Below are positions 47,474 to 56,450 of a DNA stretch of 64,000 bases, piece by piece. The stretch spans positions 434,001 through 498,000 of the forward strand of contig NZ_BJVC01000002.1 of assembly GCF_007988945.1 (NCBI RefSeq), written 5' to 3'. Every line of letters begins with the position of its first letter. The first letter of the stretch is position 1. This stretch comes from Swaminathania salitolerans. Its GTDB lineage: Bacteria; Pseudomonadota; Alphaproteobacteria; Acetobacterales; Acetobacteraceae. The notes beneath the pieces are model-generated. The model saw only the letters and a list, made by a program, of their open reading frames with translations. It was not told where the DNA came from and made no database searches. A program made the translations under genes and the position numbers.

Positions 47474-47575
47474 CTGGCTTTCTTCCTGACGAGGGAACCG
47501 GGATGAGAAGAGGCTCACACGGGGGACCGGATGTCTTCCGGGCCATCGCGTGACGGACTTCGCGGGATATGCGGT

Positions 47576-47992
47576 CTATTTCGGACCGGTTTTCTCGACG
47601 CAGGAAACAGAGACGTCCGGGCTGGTGACATCCGCAAACTGCGCGGTGTCTCCCTTGCTCCACCATATATATACCCCACCGGCATATCGTACTCCGCTCC
47701 CGGAAATCACGTTGCTGAGGATGAGCTTTTTCCCTGTTACCGGCACGACCGCGAGGCTGTTTTCCCCCGCGTTGAGATAGCTCACCTCCACATCACCTGC
47801 CGGTAGCCGCGAACGAAGATCCCGATTGGCCTTTCCCTCGTCCCCATCGCATCGATAGACCACGTCGAGACGGGTCACCTCCGTTCCGGGATCGAGCGGT
47901 ATGTGCAAAAACGCGGGTTTTCCTGCATGGGCGGGTGAGCACGAGGTCAGGAGGGACACGATCCCCAAAAGAGACCAGCTGGCTCGATGCAT
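47576..47992 (-). CDS. MliC-family lysozyme inhibitor lipoprotein
   Basis: A 138-residue lipoprotein with lipobox LLTSC (Cys18). The mature domain shows the MliC/PliC fold pattern: VYRCDGDE..., VSYLNAGENSLAVVPVTGKKLIL, then SGSGVRYAGGVYIWWSKGDTAQF and a final Cys in SVSCVEK. In MliC the conserved Ser and Lys of the SGxRY...WWxKG region insert into the active site of c-type lysozyme. Both are here. It protects the cell wall from lysozyme and is anchored in an outer or inner membrane. It lies 2 kb from the endolysin genes, though MliC is known for c-type, not GH24, enzymes. Confidence 0.88.
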   Translation of the reverse strand: MHRASWSLLGIVSLLTSCSPAHAGKPAFLHIPLDPGTEVTRLDVVYRCDGDEGKANRDLRSRLPAGDVEVSYLNAGENSLAVVPVTGKKLILSNVISGSGVRYAGGVYIWWSKGDTAQFADVTSPDVSVSCVEKTGPK

Positions 47993-48384
47993 GATTTTTC
48001 CTCATTGCTTGCGGGCGGAACGGGACCATGACGGTGCCGCTTGCCCGGATCGTGAACGAGGGTGCAGGATCGCGGTTTCCCCGTATTGCGTGGACGAGCC
48101 CGGATGCGCTTTCCGCCCACCGACGCCCCAGCCGGGCAGAGCAGACACATATCGGCCCCTGGGACCTGTGCGGTGGGGAAAACCACCAACTCGATTGTGG
48201 CATCACGGTTCAGCGTCAGCATTGCAAGCGTCAGTCGTCGAAGCCCCTGGATCGATGTCAAGGCGATGTTGCACCCGGCCCTCTAGGCGGAGATCGTCAG
48301 CCCCCGGGGGGGGGGGGATCGAACCCTAGCATGTACCGATCCATCACCTTCAGGATCAGGCGCCATCTGTCATCAGGGGCAAGC
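47993..48384. other. Gap between mliC and the insertion sequence, with a 12-G tract
   Basis: A 392-base region with the mliC promoter near 48000. A minus-strand frame (48261-47947) beginning MTSIQGLRRLTLAML overlaps the mliC start and has no recognised family. At 48301-48317 a C5 run is followed by G12, then GATCGAACCC, which reads like a degenerate tRNA T arm on the minus strand. No gene is supported. Confidence 0.4.
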
Positions 48385-48449
48385 CTAGGCTCAGGACCCT
48401 TTACGAGACTGAGATGATGTGACTCGACGGTCATCGGAAGGAGAACCCG

Positions 48450-48818
48450 ATGTCTGATCTGCCGATGCTGCCTGTGAGCAAGATGCGCGCGTTACGACCA
48501 TATTTCCCGAAAACGCGCGGTCTGAAACGCGTAGATGATCGCCGCGTGCTGAGCGGCATCGTCTACGTGATCCGGCATGGCTTGCAATGGAAGGACGCGC
48601 CGTCGGGCTACGGTCCGCATAAGACGCTGTATAATCGCTTCATCCGTTGGAGCCGTCTTGGCGTATTTGCCCGGATCTTTTCCGTCCTGACGGGTAATGC
48701 TGGCGTTCCGGAGGAGTTGATGATCGACAGCACACATCTGAAGGCGCATCGCACTGCCGCAAGTCTGCTCAAAAAGGGGGTGCTGCGCGTCGGATCGGAC
48801 GCACAAGAGGCGGCCTGA
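48450..48818 (+). CDS. IS5-family transposase, N-terminal frame (OrfA)
   Basis: A 122-residue frame with the DUF4096-type N-terminus (LRALRPYFPKTRGLKRVDDRRVLSGIVYVIRHGLQWKDAPSGYGPHKTLYNRFIRW) and the first catalytic Asp in MIDSTHLKAHRTAASLLKKG. It ends with an out-of-frame tail. An AAAAAGGGGG slip site at 48771-48780 is positioned to allow a -1 shift into the second frame, as in other IS427-type elements. Confidence 0.92.
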   Translation: MSDLPMLPVSKMRALRPYFPKTRGLKRVDDRRVLSGIVYVIRHGLQWKDAPSGYGPHKTLYNRFIRWSRLGVFARIFSVLTGNAGVPEELMIDSTHLKAHRTAASLLKKGVLRVGSDAQEAA

Positions 48819-49207
48819 ACTCGAAACTGCACGCCGTCTGCGACGGGCATGGCCGTCCAGTGGCGATGCTGCTCACCGAAGGTCAGATGAGTGACCACAA
48901 GGGCGCAGCCCTGCTGCTGCCACGCTTGCCCTCCGCTCGCCACCTGGTCGGCGATCGCGGTTACGACAGCAATTGTTTCCGGCGCAATCTGACCGAAAGA
49001 GGCATCGAGCCATGCATCCCGTCCACGAAGAGCCGGAAAGTGCCGATCCCGCACGACAAGTCCCGATATCGCCGGCGGCACAAGGTCGAGAACATGTTCG
49101 GCCGCCTCAAGGACTGGCGCCGCATTGCCACGCGCTACGACCGCTGCGCCCACACCTTCTTCTCGGCAATCTGCCTCGCCGCAACAGTCATCTACTGGAC
49201 GCCGTAA
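48783..49207 (+). CDS. IS5-family transposase, C-terminal frame (OrfB, reached by -1 frameshift)
   Basis: From the slip site the -1 frame reads RIGRTRGGLNSKLHAVCDGHGRPVAMLLTEGQMSDHKGA. It supplies the second catalytic Asp in HLVGDRGYDSN and the catalytic Glu in RHKVENMFGRLKDWRRIATRYDR, so the DDE triad is complete across the two frames. The internal ATG at 48860 is not a likely independent start. The start given marks where the shifted frame begins. Confidence 0.85.
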
Positions 49208-49387
49208 TGAGTCCTGAGCCTAGTCCCAATTAACAGATAAAGAGAGAATCTAAACAAGCCGAATACCCTTATAGACAGACCACAAAAGAGCAAGAAAGAT
49301 TTACTTCGCTTGCACAATTGCAAACTCACAACACTGAGCTGCGCAACACCTTTCTCGAAATAAACTATATGAATATTGGTGATCATT

Positions 49388-51292
49388 ATGATTAGTAGAG
49401 TTCATACTATAGTTCTGATAATCTGTATATCTACAATGTATAGGGCGTCACTAGCGAGCGCCAACGATAACCCGGTAACGCAGTCGCAGATCAATGCTCC
49501 GAGTGGCGTGGCTGGCCTAGATGCATCATCACGCTTGACTCAACATGTTCGGACGAATGGTTTAGATACGCCAACTGCTCCAAACGAAGACTTATTGTAT
49601 ACTGGCAGAGCGAGATTCAACAGCATGATCGATGGCCGAACGATCATGAGAATTACGGGCACTCATCGCCAAGCCAATCTAACCGATGAAGACAACTGGA
49701 CAGATCCTGACGGAGTAACAATCGGAGGCTTTGATGAGGGAAGAGGATCGCACGTTGTGATGACGTGTCAAAATGAGGGCGGCATGAATCTTGGGACCTG
49801 CCTGAGCCTATGGAACGCTAACTCTGTTTATACCGGAAACCGTCCAGGCATAAGTCCCACGACAGGAGATCAGATTGCTACGTACATAAACACATTCGAT
49901 AGCGTAGTGTTCGATAACGGGACCAAAAATACTACTCCGAAGATTGTTGTCGGGACAGATATTCAAGATTCTCAAGGGAGTCATCACAATCTCTATTTTT
50001 ATACCGGAGGTGTTTATCTATATCCATCACTGACACATGACGACCGCGCAAAATTGAAACAACATCAAACAATAACTACAAATATATCTATGAAAAGCTA
50101 CATAGATAGATTATCGTCCTATAAATTTACGGGAATAAATAGCTTCTCAGGAATGTTAAACAACTGGGAATTTGGCATCAAGTGCCCAGATTACTTCGGT
50201 TCATCGCATAAATGTGATCGACTTGATGTAGATAAATGGGTGATACCAAATGCCCCAGAGACTGCTTCGCAATCACTCAATCCACAAAATTATGCGCATA
50301 ATCGCGAAAATATCGATACGCATTACGACAAAAGTGTGACCTCCCCTGTCATCTATGTCGGCGCGCGGTCGAAAATGTTCAATCTGCTCGATACTTGTTC
50401 CATAACCGACAACGATTCCCTCCCTCTCGAGGCGCAATCCTCTGGAGCGCAACACAGTCTGATACGTGAATGCGAAAATAGCGAATACGACAACGAGCTC
50501 AATACGACAATCAGCGGGAAATATCACTACAATGGACTCACCATCGGATTGGAGAGCCATTCAATTGGGAAATCATGGTTGGATGGCACAGCACAACATG
50601 ACGGATTCAACGCGTGGCCAGAACTGAGTTCTTGGGGCGTCTACATAGGCGGCCAGTTTCCAAACCTGCTTCAGCTTGAGCCATTTTCAAGTAATCTGGT
50701 CTGGGCAATCAAGGGAAATACCTTAGGCGTCACGAACCCTATCAGTGCCGACCCCGTGCCGGGATCGAAAGCGCTCGCCGCTAGTCTTTATAAAATGGCG
50801 GGAAAGACATCCATTCGTGAGGATCACTGGGAGCAATGCGATGCTAAGAGCGGAGCTACTTGCAACGACCATAGCAACATGTCTTGGCATATCGGCATCC
50901 GCGTAGCTGCGAGTAGGCCAGAAGATGAAAATATGAGTTTGCCAAATAGCGGGGCCCGAGGCGCAGATATAAGTTTCGGTGGTGACGGATCACTCCGTCT
51001 GTGTGCTGGGTCAGGCAATTGCTCTGTGATATTTCCAGGATCTGCGGGTATGGGCATTCCCTATATCAATACCAGAAGCATTGGTGCGCTCACAGACTCC
51101 GAAAATCTTGTGTTAACTTCTCCGATAATTGCGAACAAGTCCATCTCAGCTGACTCATTTGAGTCTGATCTAAGAACCCCGAGTTCATCTAGCGCGTCGT
51201 GTCGGCCAGGTCAGTTTCAGGACGATCAAAACTATCACTACGTCTGCACATCGCCAAATCATTGGAAGCGAGTTGTGTTAGTCGACTTCTGA
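49388..51292 (+). CDS. Large exported protein of unknown function, tail-fibre-like ends (paralogue 1)
   Basis: A 634-residue protein with a signal peptide (MISRVHTIVLIICISTMYRASLASA). Just after it lies SQINAPSGVAGLDASSRLT, a short motif common in phage tail-fibre proteins. The body is rich in Asn, Ser, Asp and Gly with few Lys, beta-prone, with paired cysteines (about residues 370-400, CSI...REC). It ends SCRPGQFQDDQNYHYVCTSPNHWKRVVLVDF, like C-termini of tail proteins in phages of acetic acid bacteria. The second gene at 52228 is a full-length paralogue. Codon use and base composition are far more AT-rich than the chromosome. A TTG at 49376 could add four residues. Function unknown. Confidence 0.75.
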   Translation: MISRVHTIVLIICISTMYRASLASANDNPVTQSQINAPSGVAGLDASSRLTQHVRTNGLDTPTAPNEDLLYTGRARFNSMIDGRTIMRITGTHRQANLTDEDNWTDPDGVTIGGFDEGRGSHVVMTCQNEGGMNLGTCLSLWNANSVYTGNRPGISPTTGDQIATYINTFDSVVFDNGTKNTTPKIVVGTDIQDSQGSHHNLYFYTGGVYLYPSLTHDDRAKLKQHQTITTNISMKSYIDRLSSYKFTGINSFSGMLNNWEFGIKCPDYFGSSHKCDRLDVDKWVIPNAPETASQSLNPQNYAHNRENIDTHYDKSVTSPVIYVGARSKMFNLLDTCSITDNDSLPLEAQSSGAQHSLIRECENSEYDNELNTTISGKYHYNGLTIGLESHSIGKSWLDGTAQHDGFNAWPELSSWGVYIGGQFPNLLQLEPFSSNLVWAIKGNTLGVTNPISADPVPGSKALAASLYKMAGKTSIREDHWEQCDAKSGATCNDHSNMSWHIGIRVAASRPEDENMSLPNSGARGADISFGGDGSLRLCAGSGNCSVIFPGSAGMGIPYINTRSIGALTDSENLVLTSPIIANKSISADSFESDLRTPSSSSASCRPGQFQDDQNYHYVCTSPNHWKRVVLVDF

Positions 51293-51479
51293 AGGGAAGT
51301 CCGACCCAGAGCGCGTTTGAGAATATGCTTGGCGGGCTGATCGAGGGACGATTCGAGTTCTGGATGTCAAAAGTAGCCGCATCCGTTTGGACAAGTTTAC
51401 GGACCTGATAGGCTATCGCCGGTGGTTGTTATGTCGCCATTTTGACGGTACCGTCCTCGGCCACTGAGTCCGGGGTCAA
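51293..51479. other. Spacer after paralogue 1
   Basis: This 187-base spacer holds mixed-composition sequence with short frames on both strands. It probably contains debris of the IS3-type element that follows. Nothing can be assigned. Confidence 0.4.
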
Positions 51480-51986
51480 TCCCCAAGCCCCAATCGCGTT
51501 GGCACGGAATGATATACCCCATCTGGCGTTCAAGCAGCCAATCCTCGGTGCGGGCGTTCTACGTTGTAGTGCGCAATCCATGGAATAGGCCCGGTTCGCA
51601 GCTCCGAACCGGGCCTGGAGCGCATGCAAATAGACGCGTTCGTATCTAATCGGCCGCGCCGGTCCATACTGATCAGGGTCTGGCGCGCTTTCTGAACCTC
51701 AGCAAACCGTGGCGCGGTTAATCGTAACCCCTAACCCATCTTGAAGATCTCCGGTGCGCCGTAGCGCATCAGAGCCTCCTGCAGCACCTCGGCGCAGCGC
51801 TCCGCATCCATGGTCTTTGACAGGCGCAATGCCCTCAACCGCCTACCGCTTCCATTGGGCGATCATCGTCTGATGCGCACCGTGCTTCGACGCCAGTTCC
51901 ACCAGCTTCTGCTCGCCCCGGATCGCCTCCAGCGCAACCCGCGACATGAACACGCCCGAGTAGCTTTTCCGCGTAACCTTGTCCAT
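51480..51986 (-). pseudogene. Decayed IS3-family transposase (OrfA and OrfB fragments)
   Basis: On the minus strand the first frame (51986-51843) reads MDKVTRKSYSGVFMSRVALEA, then IRGEQKLVELASKHGAHQTMIAQWKR, the N-terminus of an IS3-group OrfA, and then stops. Further fragments in other frames match OrfB: LSKTMDAERCAEVLQEALMRYGAPEIF (51827-51740 region), then VYLHALQARFGA and, in another frame, IAHYNVERPHRG near 51570-51540. Stops and frame breaks show that the gene is dead. Ends could not be placed reliably. Confidence 0.8.
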
Positions 51987-52227
51987 AAATCCGTCCCCTC
52001 TCAGATCGGTCTATAGCTTACACCCTTGCCTGAGAACCGGGGCACCTTTGTCGAACGTCACGATCAAGAGGAACTACCACACGCATGTAAATAATTTTTG
52101 TATCTCCCAAAATGATACTATAAATTATTCTCCCACCTAATATAATAAATAATTACTACTCATATTATAATGTATATTATTTAATTGAAGCCGCGGTATC
52201 ATATGTATTTCATAGAGAGAAAATGAA
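51987..52227. other. AT-rich upstream region of paralogue 2
   Basis: The left part belongs to the IS3-type relic (GGTGCCCCGG-like end near 52040 on the minus strand). From about 52080 the sequence is extremely AT-rich and should hold the promoter of the next gene. No gene is seen. Confidence 0.5.
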
Positions 52228-54177
52228 ATGATCAAATTTTCTATATTCTTATTTCAATTAGCAGTCATCAGTAGTGCGCTTGCGCAGGAAAAAAAAGTCA
52301 CAGCCGACAGCGAAGCGAGATCATACGTCGCTTCGCTCGACACGGCAGGATCATTGTCGGCCCTCTTGGCACCAGCTATACCAAACCTGCCATCTCCCAA
52401 CTTAGGATGGCTCGATGATCCCGATGTTCATCTAGCATCTCGCAAGTTCACTGTTGGCGTCTCTTACAAAAACATGGCACCAGAACTGTTATTAGCAGGA
52501 GGACACACACTGCTCGATAGCGTCTTTTCGAAATTCACAGCTCTTCCATACGGAGCTGGCGATAACGGTGGCTGCGTATTCTCCATATTGATGTCCTATG
52601 CCCCCCTGACCGGAACAAATTGTGGTGCAGGAGCGTATGAATCGGTCGCCAACTATACATTAGCCATTAACAATCCCCCTTGGTATGTTGCGGGTGCTGA
52701 ATTTAAAGATGAAAATGGCATATCCCACAGTTTGACCTTTTCCGATCATGAGGCATTTTTGCGCCCTGCATTACCAATAACTTATGTGCAATTCATGCAC
52801 GCTGGCGCACATGTATTGACGAACATCGCGGCGGGAAGCGCTTTTCGAGGTGGTTGGCCTGCTATTGATGGCATTGACGCACATCGTGGGCTTATTAATC
52901 CGCTCTACGCACAAAATCTCGCTAGCTGGCATAGCTCGACAGATAATCGAGGAACTTATACCGTTCTCACGATGGAAGGTCAGTGGCAGCCGTTTACTGG
53001 TTTATTGAAAAATGGTGCAAGAAATGTCGATATCGGACATTCACCATTTGCTGGATCGAATAATATTGCAACCATGAGAGACAGTGTTGATGTAATCGAA
53101 AACTCGTTTTGGCCAATGAAAAAACAACCTTTTATCGAAATAGGAACTTACGTAAAGCACTTCACGCGGAATACGACCTGCTCTGTCCAAGTGGATAATG
53201 ACGAGACCAATCCGAAAAATCTCTCTCCGTCCCGAGATTGCGACGAGGAGCTCGACAATTGGTATACGGGACCGGATTATGGGGCGACAATGCACGGCCT
53301 TACCATAGGGAGCCAATTTAACAACAAAGTAAGTTCCGACAGCTATGGACTCGGTATTAGCGGTCAATGGCCCACAGGCATGAGAATAAATGTCGATAGC
53401 TCGAGCATGGATATTGACGGAGACGCTTTCAAAATCGCACCTCGTTTAGGGCCAGACAAGTCAATAGGATCCAGACAAGAGGTATTCGAATTTGACGAAG
53501 AGCCCTTCAAGGGCTCTGGCTGGACGTCTCAATTCAAAATGTGGCAGCAAATTGACTCTAACGGTTTCAATGATCCTAACGGATACCAGAATCAGCATGA
53601 TACATCGTGGTGGATGGGGCCGAGATACGGAGATAGCATCTACTCCATGAGCAAGAGCGCCTCCAACGGAGGGGCAACAGTCTACAATCCAGGATGGGCG
53701 AAAGGTGGCGTTGCTCTCTGCGGGAGCAATGCGCCGCAGCTTCCAAATAAAGGCTTCCCAGCAACAGCATGTCTAACTGTTAGTGATTGGGGCGACACAT
53801 CAACGAGCGGCTCAATCACTGCCCATAACGGGATACACGTGATAGGTAACATCGACGCCAGCGGTGGAGGGACTTTCGGAGGAAACTTGAATATTATCAA
53901 TGGGAGATCGTTATTACTTGTGCCAGAAGCGAAAAATGCTCCCTTCGTGTTTGCGTATGGCGACGTATCACTCGTTCAAAAGTCCCCCCAATTGCACATC
54001 AGCAATTCAAGGGGAGGATGGAGCTATATTCGTGTAGACTCGGTAATCGGTACTTTGGGCACCCCCGCCAATTCTTCTGCACCTTGCGATCCCGGCCAGT
54101 CGCAAGACGATAAAAATTTTCACTATGTCTGCACATCGCCAAATCACTGGCGTCGCATCGCTCTTCAGGATTTCTGA
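52228..54177 (+). CDS. Large exported protein of unknown function, tail-fibre-like C-terminus (paralogue 2)
   Basis: A 649-residue protein with a signal peptide (MIKFSIFLFQLAVISSALAQ). It aligns with paralogue 1 in several blocks: a Cys pair (TTCSVQVDNDE...SRDCDEELDN), HGLTIGSQFN...GLGISGQWP, SWWMGPRYG and GGVALCGSN, and the C-terminus DPGQSQDDKNFHYVCTSPNHWRRIALQDF. The N-terminal parts have diverged most. No transmembrane segment or catalytic motif is recognised. The Shine-Dalgarno is AGAGAGA. It is strongly AT-rich like its paralogue. The pair may be a surface or secreted fibre-like system, but this is inference. Confidence 0.75.
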   Translation: MIKFSIFLFQLAVISSALAQEKKVTADSEARSYVASLDTAGSLSALLAPAIPNLPSPNLGWLDDPDVHLASRKFTVGVSYKNMAPELLLAGGHTLLDSVFSKFTALPYGAGDNGGCVFSILMSYAPLTGTNCGAGAYESVANYTLAINNPPWYVAGAEFKDENGISHSLTFSDHEAFLRPALPITYVQFMHAGAHVLTNIAAGSAFRGGWPAIDGIDAHRGLINPLYAQNLASWHSSTDNRGTYTVLTMEGQWQPFTGLLKNGARNVDIGHSPFAGSNNIATMRDSVDVIENSFWPMKKQPFIEIGTYVKHFTRNTTCSVQVDNDETNPKNLSPSRDCDEELDNWYTGPDYGATMHGLTIGSQFNNKVSSDSYGLGISGQWPTGMRINVDSSSMDIDGDAFKIAPRLGPDKSIGSRQEVFEFDEEPFKGSGWTSQFKMWQQIDSNGFNDPNGYQNQHDTSWWMGPRYGDSIYSMSKSASNGGATVYNPGWAKGGVALCGSNAPQLPNKGFPATACLTVSDWGDTSTSGSITAHNGIHVIGNIDASGGGTFGGNLNIINGRSLLLVPEAKNAPFVFAYGDVSLVQKSPQLHISNSRGGWSYIRVDSVIGTLGTPANSSAPCDPGQSQDDKNFHYVCTSPNHWRRIALQDF

Positions 54178-54810
54178 CCTGTCATCCGATTTGAGCTGTG
54201 TGCAATATTTCGGCGGCAGACGGAATTGAACTCCCACCACTTTCCCCTCACACGTCTTTTGAGGAATCGCACGGGGGCGCTCCCCCCCCTTGGCATCGGC
54301 TAACATTCGCTTGGCGGCTTAAGAGGGTCCGATCTTGTCCCACGCTGCGACATTTCAGCATTTCTAATCAATCTCACGCACATTTTGACGCTGTGGAAAG
54401 CCCGCGACGATGGAGCCTTCTTTCGTTACAGCCCGCTCGCTTTCCCACGCATACTACGCTCGCCTCACGATGAAAGCACGACTGAAGTGCAGGGCATACA
54501 GGCAATTTAGTCTTGAGGCATCTACATGGTACACGCAAAGCATATAAAGCAGCTGAGGCATCGACCAGAAAGCGGGACTGAAAACAGGGAGAGATGTGAG
54601 TCTACGCAGGTTCGGCACGACTGCCCGGCACCGATGCTGCCAGGAGGGTAGCGGCAAACGATGGGATCACCTGCATGCTGCTGCCCAGCGCGCTGATGCA
54701 GGAGAGCTGCGTGTTCTCATCATGTGATCGATGGGCGAACTACCATGCATTCCTGCCTTGGTTACTCGCAAAACATCAGAAATTATCAGCAGGTCTGCTT
54801 CGAAAAAAAA
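54178..54810. other. Right part of the AT-rich island
   Basis: A 633-base region with no supported gene. Near 54220-54240 the minus strand reads GGGAGTTCAATTCC, resembling a tRNA T arm and possibly an old attachment-site remnant. Frames at 54454-54657 (minus) and 54198-54473 (plus) lack start signals and family matches. Confidence 0.4.
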
Positions 54811-54903
54811 TGGCGGAGGGGATGGGATTCGAACCCACGGTACGGCTTGACACCGTACAACGGTTTAGCAAACCGCCGCCTTCAGCCACTCGGCCACCCC
54901 TCC
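54811..54903 (-). tRNA. tRNA-Ser (anticodon GCT)
   Basis: A 93-base type II tRNA with acceptor GGAGGGG/CCCCTCC, anticodon loop TTTGCTAAA, the long variable arm TACGGTGTCAAGCCGTA and encoded CCA at 54811-54813. Its 3' end faces the AT-rich island, the usual arrangement for tRNA-integrated elements. Confidence 0.97.
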
Positions 54904-54992
54904 GCCTAGAGGGACGCAGTTTTCACGGCGTTTGCTGGACTGCTTCTAGGGGGATTTGCGGCGCGCGTCAAACCCCCGGAAGCAGATTTATC

Positions 54993-56450
54993 TCATTCTG
55001 AAAGAAGCTTTTTCAGAAGATCGTTGACGGCAGCCGGATTGGCCTTGCCCTTCATGGCCTTCATGGTCTGACCCACGAAGAAACCGAAGAGCTTGTCCTT
55101 CCCGCTTTTGTATTCCGCAAGCTTGTCGGCATGCGTCTGCAGGATCGTGCGGATTTCCGATTCGATTGCACCGGTATCGGTCACCTGACGCAAACCCTTG
55201 CGTTCGACGATCGCAGAGGCGGATTCACCGCTCTCGAACATGTCCTCAAGGACTTCCTTCGCGATCTTGCCGTTGATCGTCGAGTCGCTGATCAGCCCGA
55301 GGAGCTCTCTCAATCCTTCCGCAGAGACCGGGCTGGTTTCGATCGTGGCCCCCGTCCGGTTCAGGGCGCCGAAGAAATCGCCCAGCATCCAGTTGACCGC
55401 GAGCCGTGCATCCGCATCCCGCGCCACCTGCTCGAAGAAATCGGCAATTCCCTGCTCGACCGTCAGCACGCCCGATTCATAGCGGGATATGCCATAGGTC
55501 TGTTCGAGCCTGGTCCGCTTCGCCTCCGGCAATTCGGGCAGTGCCGCCCGCAGATCTTCGACCCAGTCGCGTTCGATGACGAGAGGCAACAGATCGGGAT
55601 CGGGGAAATAGCGGTAATCATGGGCGTCCTCCTTGGAGCGGAGCGAGCGTGTCTCTCCGCGCACATGATCGAACAGCCGCGTTTCCTGATCGACCGTACC
55701 GCCTGCCTCCCAGATCTCGATCTGGCGCTGCGCCTCGATCTCGATGGCCTGCATGACGTAACGGATCGAGTTGACGTTCTTGATCTCGCAGCGCGTGCGA
55801 TAGGCCTCGCCTGCCTTGCGCACGGAAACGTTCACGTCGGCGCGCATCGAGCCTTCTTCCATGTTCCCGTCGCATGTCCCGAGATAGCGCAGGATCTGGC
55901 GCAGCTTGCGCAGATAGGCCCCGGCCTCCTCCGGCGAACGGATATCGGGCTCGCTTACGATCTCCATCAGGGCCACGCCCGCACGATTCAGATCGATGAA
56001 GGAGCGCAGCGGATCCTGATCGTGCATGGACTTGCCCGCATCCTGCTCCAGATGCAGGCGCGTCACGCCGATATGGCGCGTGGTGCCATCGGCAAGCTCG
56101 ATCTCGACCTTGCCTTCACCCACGATCGGATGGGCGAACTGGCTGATCTGATACCCTTGCGGGAGATCCGCGTAGAAATAGTTCTTGCGGTCGAACCGGC
56201 TCATCAGATGGATCTCGGCATTCAGCCCGAGACCCGTGCGCACTGCCTGCGCCACGCATTCGCGGTTCACGACCGGCAACATGCCCGGAAAACCGGCATC
56301 GACCAGGCTCACATGGGTGTTCGGCTCGCCGCCATACTCAGCCGATGCGCCGGAGAAGAGCTTGGCATGGCTGATGACCTGGGCGTGTACCTCAAGGCCG
56401 ACGACGATTTCCCAGGCACCGGTATTGCCTTCGATACGATAGCTGCTCAT
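54993..56450 (-). CDS. gatB: Aspartyl/glutamyl-tRNA(Asn/Gln) amidotransferase subunit B
   Basis: A 485-residue subunit that binds misacylated tRNA and activates the glutamate or aspartate side chain. It begins [22 protein letters not shown], with [64 protein letters not shown] and the C-terminal YqeY-like tail domain (about 335-485, [20 protein letters not shown]). Last gene of gatC-gatA-gatB, overlapping the gatA stop by 4 bases. Confidence 0.98.
   Translation of the reverse strand: MSSYRIEGNTGAWEIVVGLEVHAQVISHAKLFSGASAEYGGEPNTHVSLVDAGFPGMLPVVNRECVAQAVRTGLGLNAEIHLMSRFDRKNYFYADLPQGYQISQFAHPIVGEGKVEIELADGTTRHIGVTRLHLEQDAGKSMHDQDPLRSFIDLNRAGVALMEIVSEPDIRSPEEAGAYLRKLRQILRYLGTCDGNMEEGSMRADVNVSVRKAGEAYRTRCEIKNVNSIRYVMQAIEIEAQRQIEIWEAGGTVDQETRLFDHVRGETRSLRSKEDAHDYRYFPDPDLLPLVIERDWVEDLRAALPELPEAKRTRLEQTYGISRYESGVLTVEQGIADFFEQVARDADARLAVNWMLGDFFGALNRTGATIETSPVSAEGLRELLGLISDSTINGKIAKEVLEDMFESGESASAIVERKGLRQVTDTGAIESEIRTILQTHADKLAEYKSGKDKLFGFFVGQTMKAMKGKANPAAVNDLLKKLLSE

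Larger units (their letters stand above)
48389..49219 (+). mobile_element. IS5-family (IS427-type) insertion sequence
   Basis: An 831-base element with terminal inverted repeats starting GCTCAGGAC at the left and ending GTCCTGAGC at the right (TIRs of about 20 bases with a few mismatches). It is flanked by a direct repeat CTAG (48385-48388 and 49220-49223), the target typical of the IS5 family. It contains two overlapping transposase frames. Intact ends and a perfect target duplication suggest recent insertion. It sits exactly where the DNA changes from GC-rich to AT-rich. Confidence 0.92.

Noticed and set aside
47947-48261. 104-residue minus-strand frame upstream of mliC
   Set aside because: It overlaps the mliC start, has no family match and no clear start signal.
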